Below are positions 9,950-16,144 of a DNA stretch of 16,144 nt, piece by piece. The notes beneath the pieces were generated by a model that saw only the letters and a list, made by a program, of their open reading frames with translations, was not told where the DNA came from and ran no database searches. Positions within the stretch are counted from its first letter, which is position 1, and every line of letters begins with the position of its first letter. The DNA is from Roridomyces roridus (Eukaryota > Basidiomycota > Agaricomycetes > Agaricales > Mycenaceae): contig JARKIF010000470.1 of the NCBI GenBank assembly GCA_029378245.1, positions 1-16,144 of the forward strand, given 5' to 3'. The position numbers were made by a program, and so were the translations under genes.

Positions 9950-9957
9950 TATAAAAG
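9950..9957 (+). promoter_or_regulatory. TATA box of the intact hydrophobin
   Basis: CTATAAAA lies 62-69 bp upstream of the start codon, with a C/A-rich leader (CTCACTCGAACACAACCAACC) between them. A strong TATA box fits the high expression known for hydrophobin genes. Confidence 0.75.
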
Positions 9958-10018
9958 CCACACCCGTTGCCTCAATCCTCACTCGAACACAACCAACCGT
10001 TCAAGCTCTCAAACAGAC

Positions 10019-10460
10019 ATGTTCTCCAAGCTCTCCATCGTCGCCACCTCGGTGCTCATTGTACGGGTTCTCACTGCTCCTACAGCCGTGTGGTAATACT
10101 AATTTGCAACCCAGACCCTTGCTGCCGCCAGCCCGTGGACCACCACGATTTCCTCGGTCCCGCCGCCGACCTCGGACCAGTGCTGCACCAGCGTCGAATC
10201 GAGCAACAGTGACGCCGCGTCCGCTGTTCTCGCCCTCCTCGGCATCGACCTCAACGGGCTTGTCGTCCCCGTTGGCCTCAGCTGCTCGCCCATCACGGTC
10301 ATTGGCAACAACTGGTCAGTTTTCTTCCTCTCTCTGGAGGTGCTCGGACTTACTCGAGATATTATTAACTTACAGCGGCGGCACCACCGTCACTTGCGAC
10401 GCTCCCGATGCCGAGTGGGACAACCTCATCGCGATCAACTGCATCCCTGTCACTCTTTGA
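10019..10460 (+). CDS. Secreted class I-type hydrophobin with only six cysteines
   Basis: Three exons (10019-10060, 10115-10314, 10376-10460) give 327 nt and 108 residues. The introns are 54 and 61 bp, GT-AG, at positions shared with the broken copy. A signal peptide is clear: FSKLSIVATSVLITLAAAS, with probable cleavage near residue 19-20. The mature protein has the hydrophobin core: CC at 37-38, an LLGIDLNG loop, LSCSPITVIG (Cys71), NNC (Cys81), VTC (Cys88) and IAINCIPVTL (Cys103). The family normally has eight cysteines in the pattern C-CC-C-C-CC-C. Here the first is absent (the segment before QCC is SSVPPPTSD) and the seventh is Asp89. Hydrophobins self-assemble into amphipathic films on hyphae and fruiting bodies. 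Whether this variant still does is open, because two of the four usual disulfides lack a partner. The spacing and the SPITV motif favour class I. Confidence 0.92.
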
Positions 10461-11315
10461 GTCGCGTGTTCTGCATGTTGGCACATACCTCGGAAGGAAA
10501 TCATCCATCGGAAATCGGTTCACGGACTTTGAAATCGTCTTTGTTGTTCCTGTTATGTATCTCGTCGTCCGCTGCCTTGTCTTCTACGTCGATCCTGTTG
10601 CGTGTTCAATGTCACGGAATACAGGATTTTATTTTGAATTTGAACCTGCTTGAGTCTTGTGAAGATGAATAGTATGAGTGTTAGCTACAACAAATGACCA
10701 TCTCATATTCAAAAATTTGCCGGAGCTGCGACAGTGGCGGGGCTGGAGTCGAACCAGAGCTGGTTTGCATCGCCCACATCGAATCAAGTGGGAAGGAGCC
10801 GCGTACAGCCGATCCCGAGTGGTTTCCTATCGGGTCAGGGTAAGACATCAGACATCCGTCTTATCGCGCAAGTACTCACAGTCTAAACTGTCAATTTTCA
10901 ACACGCCCTTACCTGAAGGAGACCGCTACGCATCCGCGCGCTCTGGGCATCGTCTTGATTTCAGCACTTCTCTCGTATTGTTTCTCTGCCTGGCCCTGCA
11001 TCTGGCGCCCTTCAGCTACATCCCACATCTGCCGACTCTAGTTGGTCCCATCGCTGAATAGGCATTCCGTTCGACTCGGGGCTGTGCGTCAGGAGTGTCG
11101 TAGTTGGCTTTTTTTTACCATGAAAACGGACGGCCAGATACACAACGCAAACATAAAAATTTCTCTTTCCAAAACCTTTGAACCGATGGAAGAATCCATT
11201 TTCGAGGGGCAATTATACCGTGTAAGGCTGTCTGCCTCACGAAAGGAGGTATTCGTCCTCTGCAAAGAGTATTGAGCCTTGAATGTCCAAATAAAATTGA
11301 AAGCAGGGCGCACCT
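10461..11315. other. Hydrophobin 3' region and gene-free spacer with a B-box-like site
   Basis: The first 180 bp belong to the inverted-repeat arm and should hold the hydrophobin 3' UTR. Beyond it, a minus-strand string TGGTTCGACTCCAG (about 10743-10756) is a perfect RNA polymerase III B box with a four-pair T-arm-like stem. No matching acceptor stem is present, so it is a tRNA-like fossil at most. A plus-strand frame at 10678-11061 (127 codons) ends in a hydrophobic stretch but has no family resemblance, and I do not support it as a gene. Confidence 0.4.
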
Positions 11316-12204
11316 GCGATCTCCCCTTTCCATTTTTTTCCCAATAAACTGCTCGGCAGAAATCCAGACGTCGTCCTCACCCCGCGCAGCCAGTTCCCAC
11401 TGCGAACGGTCGTACCGGTGCGGCACCCCGAACATTACGATCCTCGCGTCGGGACTCTCGAGCTGTGCATCAGAGATATATTGGTGAGTGAACGCACGGG
11501 TGTCCTCCGTAGTTGGAGGCTGCAAGACGGGGAAGAGGCGAAGGACCTGCAGTGATTTACAGCGCTTTTAAAGCGGTCCTATCGCCTCGGGGTTCGGGGC
11601 TATAGTGAAGGTGAGGTGGGTGAGGGATGGCATAGGTCCGATGGGTATATCCCAGCCAGATAAGTAGGTCAATGTAGTTGGGGAGCAAATCTCGAGATGC
11701 GTCACGCTGCGAAAGAGGGGATGGGCGCCATCGAACCCGCCCTCCGGAAACAGATCCATCAGGGCGATGCCCAGGCGCTTGATCTGCATCTCTGCGAGAA
11801 CAGGCAGGAGATGGGGGCCGACGCTGCTTCCTCTGAGGTACAGAGTCGTGATTCCTGGACAGGAGCTCAGGAAGGTTGTCAGCGTCTCAGCGGGGATGTC
11901 GGAGGATCGCGAGTCAAAGCAGACGTGGCGTACGGTTTTTGCGAGGAAGGTGTTTCGAGTCGATGGCAGTCAGTGCAGCAGTCGTGCGTACTTTATCGGA
12001 TGATTGGAGGTGCAGGACGTGGTAGAGTCGAGGCTCTAGTCTGAGAGGTGTGGTTAATCGAGCAGGCTTGTGGAATTTTTGCCGCCACTTGCCAATCATG
12101 TACACGACGAGCGACGAGAAGGAGGTTTGGGACGTGTGTGGGTCGTTGCACGGCTGCGGATTCAAAGATGAGAAACAAGCTCCGGCGGGAGTCGAGGCTC
12201 AGAT
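11316..12204 (-). pseudogene. F-box-like (LPPEL) leucine-rich protein, decayed
   Basis: Reading the minus strand from about 12204, the pieces line up with a multicopy Agaricomycete family that starts with an F-box-like LPPEL motif. They are LPPELV, then LIFESAAVQRPTHVPNLLLV (typical first helix pair), LEPRLYHVLHL, VRHVCFDSRSSDIP, leucine-rich repeats around FRSVTHLEI and SLTHLTF, and the C-terminal block WELAARGEDDVW. The reading frame is broken by a 1-nt shift just after LPPELV (about 12173), by a lost junction near 12090 where the donor is GC and the exon join creates TGA, by another shift near 11955, and by an in-frame TAA at about 11568-11570. No start codon is seen upstream of LPPEL. Family members are thought to act as substrate receptors in SCF-type ubiquitin ligases, though this is assumed from the F-box. 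This copy can hardly be functional. Confidence 0.75.
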
Positions 12205-12398
12205 GAGTCTATAGCGGCTTTGGGCAATGCGACAGCAAATGGCCGGGCTTCGGCGGGCGCGAGCAGGCACACAAGTCGCAAAGTCGGGATGATGGTGTGA
12301 AGAGACTCGGAGTGTGTCACAAGACTGTCACGGCATCATCCACCATCAGATCATTGACACGCTTTCTCAGGCCACTCACTCTTTCTCAGGCTGATACC
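12205..12398. other. Intergenic region upstream of the DUF6535 gene
   Basis: A 194-bp gap separates the divergent F-box-like pseudogene and the DUF6535 gene. The minus-strand frame of the pseudogene stays open into it without an ATG, so the pseudogene's start may have been lost here. I see no clear TATA element. Confidence 0.3.
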
Positions 12399-13246
12399 AT
12401 GAGTGCGCTCGAAGCAGGCCTGACGCCTCCGCAAAACAAAGTGAAAGGTGAGTCCTTCCGTGAGTAGTAGAATTTCTTTCAGAACCATCTTTAGCCTCCC
12501 TCCTGCGCCGCTTTGTGGGCCGCGCGTCCCGATTTCTTCTTTCTGGGCCGGGTCCTTCGGATACTGGGACTCAGGCGCCGGGAGACGATTCCTCACTCTT
12601 CTCACAAGCCCCTCGAAATCACGACGAAAATGAAGAGTCTGCCGCAAAAATGTGGTCGATTTACGTTGGAGAAGCCGAGAGATACGATGCAGCGTTGGTC
12701 GAGAGCTGGAAGGCAGATATGGGGGGGATGCTCGTTTTGTATGGTCTTTTTTCTATTTTCTGGGCTTGGATCTCACCTCATACGCAGTCCGGCCTCTTCT
12801 CCGCCAGCCTGACTGCCTTCCTGATTGAAAGCTACAAAAAGCTCCAACCAGACTCTGGGGACCTCACTGTCGCGGCGATTCAGCAATTGGTGGCCATTTC
12901 TTTGGGAGATGCGGCCTCCCTCCAGCCAACGCCGAAATTCACCCCGAGCGTAGCATCGCTCGTGTGTAACGCTCTGTGGTTCGTCAGCCTGTCGCTCAGT
13001 CTGATCTGTGCACTATTGGCGACACTGGTCGAACAATGGGCACGCGAATTCCTGCACAAAACGGAGATGCGCCCGTCTCCCGCCCGCAGAGCCCGTATCT
13101 TCTCATTCCTCTACTTCGGCCTCAAGTCCTTCCACATGCCTACCGTGGTGGATGCCGTTCCATGCCTCATCCACGGCTCCTTGCTCCAACGGTATCTTCC
13201 TGGCCGAATATGTGGGACCTCCGCCACCCCCGCCGCCACCACCTGA
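12399..13246 (+). pseudogene. DUF6535 membrane protein, truncated by a transposon relic
   Basis: The model has exon 1 at 12399-12447, exon 2 at 12483-12733 and exon 3 from 12788. It gives 252 residues to the TGA at 13244-13246. Recognisable DUF6535 features are KMWSIYVGEAERYDAALVES, SGLFSASLTAFLIESYKKL (101-119), a membrane segment SLVCNALWFVSLSLSLICAL (158-177), EQWAREFLHKTEMRPSP and the RARIFSFLYFGLKSFHMPT block (201-219). DUF6535 is an Agaricomycete-expanded domain of unknown role; members usually continue with further membrane helices and are several hundred residues long. Here the family sequence stops after IHGSLL (233) and the last 17-19 residues are transposon DNA read in the wrong frame. 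The first intron is only 35 bp. The second (12734-12787) has a weak GTTTTG donor; its 54 bp could also be read through in frame. The promoter and N-terminus look intact, so a shortened protein might still be made. Confidence 0.72.
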
Positions 13247-15344
13247 CGGCCAAGATCCCGCTGCATGGGCGCCATTCTCTGATCGTGCTGAATTCGACTT
13301 CGCCAATTTCCACTTCACCGAGGCGCAAAGCTCCGAGAAGGACATCAACACCGCTCTTGACATTTGGGCAGCGTCAGTAATGAAGTACGGGGCAACGGCG
13401 CCTTGGAAGGATGCTCGCGAGATGTATGCGGCCATTGACACCATCCGTGATGGCCAGGCACCATGGAGAACATACACCCTCCGTTATTCCGGCCCTCTTC
13501 CTCCTGGTCAGCCTCCGAAATGGATGACGCACACCTATGAGCTCTGTACTCGTAACACCCGACTTTTACTCCACAATCAGCTCTCCACAACCGTGTTCCG
13601 CCAGCACGTCAACCTCGTTCCATATCGCCAATTCAATCATGCCGGCAAACGTGTTTACTCCAACTTGATGTCTGGCGACTGGGCTTGGAAACAAGCGGTG
13701 AGTGTTCTCGGTCGCTCAGTTACTCCACGCCCTGATGAGCCCGTGTTTAGGACGAAATTGCGGAAGATCCTCAAACACATGGCTCGGTGTTTGTACCGGT
13801 CGTAGCCGGTAGCGACAAAACGACCGTTTCTGTTGGTACGGGGCATCAAGAATTCCACCCCGTCTACATCTCCCCTGGTGTGCTCACAGGCACGGCACGT
13901 CATGCTCATGGCAATGGGGTTCTACCCGCAGCCTTTCTTCCAATCCCCAAGAGTATGTGAATGCTTTCATACAGAGTCTCCGATGCTGATGCTTCTCATT
14001 CTAGCCAGCAAAAAGCATCGTGCGCGGCCAGCATATCAGAAATTTGTGCGGCAGATGTATCATGCGTGCATGGCACGGGTCTTTCAGCCTCTCAAGGCGG
14101 CAATGACCATTCCGGAAATTGTGCAATGCCCGGATCGTCATTTCCGCCGCGTCGTCTACGGACTAGGCCCATACATCGCAGACTACCCCGAGCAAGTTTG
14201 GTTAGCGACTGTCGTCCAGGGGTGGTGTCCAAAGTGTGTTCCTTATTGCTTCCTCCGTACGTGGGCTCTGACCAACGTAGATGTGACGCAGAACCGGACG
14301 ATCTTGACAAGAAAGGAGCTCGCCTTCGCACCCAGACCACGACTGAGTTCTTGATCACACAATTCGACCCGGGCATTCTGTGGGACGACTTTGGGATACG
14401 CGCCGACGTTGCGGTGAGTGCATTAGTGTAATAATCAATGTGCATTCTTCTTACTTTCACTTTCAAGCCTTTTACGATGCATTTCCCTCGCACGGATATC
14501 CACGAGCTGCTCTCATCCGATCTGCTCCATCAGGTCATCAAGGGCACCTTCAAGGACCATCTCGTATCTTGGGTGAATGACTATTTGCACGTCACGCACG
14601 GGGAGAAGCGTGCTCTCGAGATTATTCAAGACATCGATCGCAGGTAAGCTGTCTTTGATTCAGCATGGCTCCCACTGACTATCAATAGGATCTCGGCCGT
14701 CTGCGAGTTCCCTGGCCTTCGCCGCTTCCCCGACGGACGGGACTTCCATCAATGGACCGGCGACGATTCGAAGGCCCTGATGAAGGTCAGATCGCCTTCT
14801 TGAATGCAAACCGCACCAGCTAACCTCCCAGCTAGGTATACCTGGCGGCTGTGGCTGGCTACCTACCCTCGGACATGATTCGATGCCTGGCTGCATTCAT
14901 GGACACCTGCTACCCTCGTGCGTCGTAATAGCATCTCGGCAGACAACCTCGACACCATTCGGTCAACGATTGACCGATTCCATCACTACCGCAATATATT
15001 CATTGACACCGGAGTCCGTGTCGACCTATCCCTCCCCGCCAACACTCCCTCGTCCATTACATCCGATCCATACGGCTCTTTGGCTCCCCCACGGTCCTCT
15101 GCTCCTCCATTACTGAGTCCAAGCACATCACAGGCCGTGAAGGAGCCATGGCGACGCTCCAGCCGCTTCAATGCGCTTCCCTCAATGCTCCGCTCCATCT
15201 CTCGCCTCGAAAAACTCGCCGCAGCAGCATGCTCATTCCGTGCGCGAGGCATGCTCATCGGCACGACCTCATCGTAACACCGCTATGGTCCTCGATGGAT
15301 GCCAGCCCCAATGGTCGCTGCGGCCGTTGATGTATGTGCTCTAA
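13189..15344 (+). mobile_element. Plavaka-type DNA transposon transposase relic
   Basis: Seven exon blocks of a Plavaka-type transposase (large fungal DNA transposons) can be followed: 13189-13697, 13751-13952, 14005-14233, 14281-14413, 14468-14643, 14689-14785 and 14836 onward, with GT-AG introns of 45-54 bp. Diagnostic segments are a poly-Pro run followed by DGQDPAAWAPF, MSGDWAWKQAD, VAGSDKTTVSVGTGHQ (likely holding the first catalytic Asp), RRVVYGLGPYIADYPEQVW, QGWCPKCDA, DIHELLSSDLLHQVIKGTFK, PGLRRFPDGRDF, QWTGDDSKALMK and AVKEPWRRSSRF. The last exon carries four 1-nt frameshifts (about 14914, 15035, 15132 and 15275). Both ends are missing: the usual N-terminal region is absent and I see no terminal inverted repeats. 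It abuts the DUF6535 gene one frame out. It cannot make a working transposase. Confidence 0.85.
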
Positions 15345-15513
15345 ACCTACTATAGAAAATCAACCAACTCGAAAACAACAAGACTAGATGAGTCTCGTAC
15401 AGACGAATCTATATATAAACAACCCAATCACGAAGCTCCGGGGGCGAGTGACAACTATATTGACAGCAGGCAAAGGCGAGTATAAGTCCCTAGTACAGGG
15501 CCTTATGAAAGGT
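15345..15513. other. Spacer between transposon relic and LTR
   Basis: This is AT-rich sequence (including CTATATATAAAC near 15409-15420) without a recognisable gene. It separates the end of the Plavaka coding remnant from the probable LTR and may contain the relic's 3' end. Confidence 0.3.
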
Positions 15514-15714
15514 TGTAGGGAATACTGTGATATTGTCTCGATATGATTGGTCGAGGTTTTGTATTGCGAATCAAGATCCTTGATATGAACCAAATGACAA
15601 TTCTAAAGCGTTTTTGTAGATTTTAAGCTTCTCAGCTGAACAAAAGATGTATAAAGGTTTGGCTAAAAGCCGGGTTGCACAAAGCGAGGTATTGGGTCTC
15701 TCGATCCCTTTACA
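15514..15714 (+). repeat. Probable 5' LTR of a retrotransposon
   Basis: A 201-bp segment starts TGTAGGGA and ends TCCCTTTACA, giving the short imperfect inverted ends (TG...CA) expected of an LTR. It contains a TATA box (TATAAAG, 15650-15656) about 60 bp before its end and is followed directly by a primer-binding-site candidate. The size and the TGTAGGGAATACTGTGATAT start resemble Copia LTRs. The second LTR and the coding region would lie beyond the window, so the boundaries are provisional. Confidence 0.45.
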
Positions 15715-15715
15715 C

Positions 15716-15729
15716 TGGTATCCGAGGAC
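15716..15729 (+). promoter_or_regulatory. Candidate primer-binding site for initiator Met tRNA
   Basis: TGGTATCCGAGGAC starts one base after the LTR-like CA end. It resembles the TGGTATC(A/N)GAGC sites complementary to initiator methionine tRNA in Copia elements. This would prime minus-strand DNA synthesis of an element reading rightwards. Confidence 0.42.
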
Positions 15730-16144
15730 GACAGCGACCGATACAACACGGATTTCGTAAATTCCAACAATTCTGAACCAATTCCTGACACTGAACACAC
15801 AACCAGACCCTAACTGACACACAAACCGTACCAAGCCGTAGCAAGCCTTCCAAAGCTGCCACTGAGCTGAAACCCTAATCACAATCCAACTTGCACTCAA
15901 ACCAAACTATGCTTCAAACTCGATTCACACAACAGGAGCCAACAAAACAACAATTTAGATTTTCAAGGGCGATTGCTTATTCTACGCAATGCACCTTCGA
16001 AAGCCTCGGACAAATCCCGTAGTCGCAGCTGGTAGCTTGCTAGTGGGGGAAGTGTCCCCCCTCTTGGGTAACACTCTATCTACTTTATACATGTCCGGGA
16101 ATCAATGATAGTACAAATGAATGGCGCAATAATGATGAATCTCC
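15730..16144 (+). other. Probable retrotransposon leader, no ORF resolved
   Basis: The plus strand here is A/C-rich, as retrotransposon leaders often are. A short frame starts at ATGCTTCAAACTCG (about 15908) and stops at about 16021; I cannot identify it as Gag. A perfect 6-bp hairpin with a four-base loop (GGGGGA 16045-16050, TCCCCC 16055-16060) follows. The window ends before any diagnostic domain. Confidence 0.3.

Larger units (their letters stand above)
9092..10640. repeat. Right arm of the 1.5-kb imperfect inverted repeat
   Basis: This is the partner of 893-2422 in reverse orientation. It begins with GCTCCGTTGTGACCTCAATG (9092-9111) and the match fades after about 10640, past the hydrophobin 3' UTR. 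The two arms enclose about 6.7 kb that contains the USP-like gene and its neighbour. The differences are substitutions and small indels spread over the whole arm, so this is an aged duplication and not an assembly artefact. Confidence 0.9.

Noticed and set aside
10737..10825. tRNA gene on the minus strand suggested by TGGTTCGACTCCAG
   Set aside because: Only a four-pair T stem forms, and no matching acceptor or anticodon arm can be found.
10678..11061. 127-codon plus-strand frame with a hydrophobic end
   Set aside because: It crosses a tRNA-like fossil and lacks any recognisable domain; judged a chance frame.
13008..13805. Single 265-residue protein on the plus strand
   Set aside because: The frame starts out of phase inside the DUF6535 gene, becomes real Plavaka sequence only from about 13189, and reads through an intron after 13697.
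1..16144. CRISPR array, bacterial operon or phage features
   Set aside because: The window has spliced eukaryotic genes throughout, and no regularly spaced direct repeats were seen.

Overview
The window looks like nuclear DNA of a mushroom-forming basidiomycete (Agaricomycetes). The protein-coding genes are cut by many short GT-AG introns of about 46-71 bp. The gene content is typical of that class: a class I-type hydrophobin, a DUF6535 membrane protein, an F-box-like (LPPEL) leucine-rich family member and a Plavaka-type DNA transposon relic. I cannot name genus or species from the sequence.

Layout from left to right. Positions 1-890 hold AT-richer sequence with no recognisable gene. An inverted-repeat arm (about 893-2422) carries a broken hydrophobin copy on the minus strand. 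Positions 2430-3600 hold decayed repeats with tRNA-like B-box sequences. The central block has two minus-strand genes in tandem: an unrecognised 244-residue Ser/Thr-rich protein (3635-4440) and a seven-exon, 635-residue protein with UBA, SIM, UIM and USP-like regions (4597-6797). A doubtful two-exon small ORF lies at 7091-7283. Positions 7290-9090 show no supportable gene. The matching inverted-repeat arm (about 9092-10640) carries the intact hydrophobin on the plus strand.

The right-hand third is a graveyard. It contains an F-box-like pseudogene on the minus strand (about 11316-12204), a DUF6535 gene on the plus strand cut off near 13187, a multi-exon Plavaka transposase relic joined directly to it (13189-15344), and the likely 5' LTR and primer-binding site of a retrotransposon that runs off the window (15514 onward).

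The central two-gene block (about 6.7 kb) is framed by the two hydrophobin arms in opposite orientation, so it is the spacer of a large imperfect inverted repeat. The hydrophobin pair shows one gene kept and one decayed; both copies share an unusual loss of two of the eight family cysteines. The USP-like protein has the domain order of USP25/28, but by motif alignment both the catalytic Cys and the catalytic His are replaced, which suggests a ubiquitin-binding pseudoenzyme. Gene models were spliced by hand and checked for reading-frame closure; family names rest on motif recognition, not on a database search.
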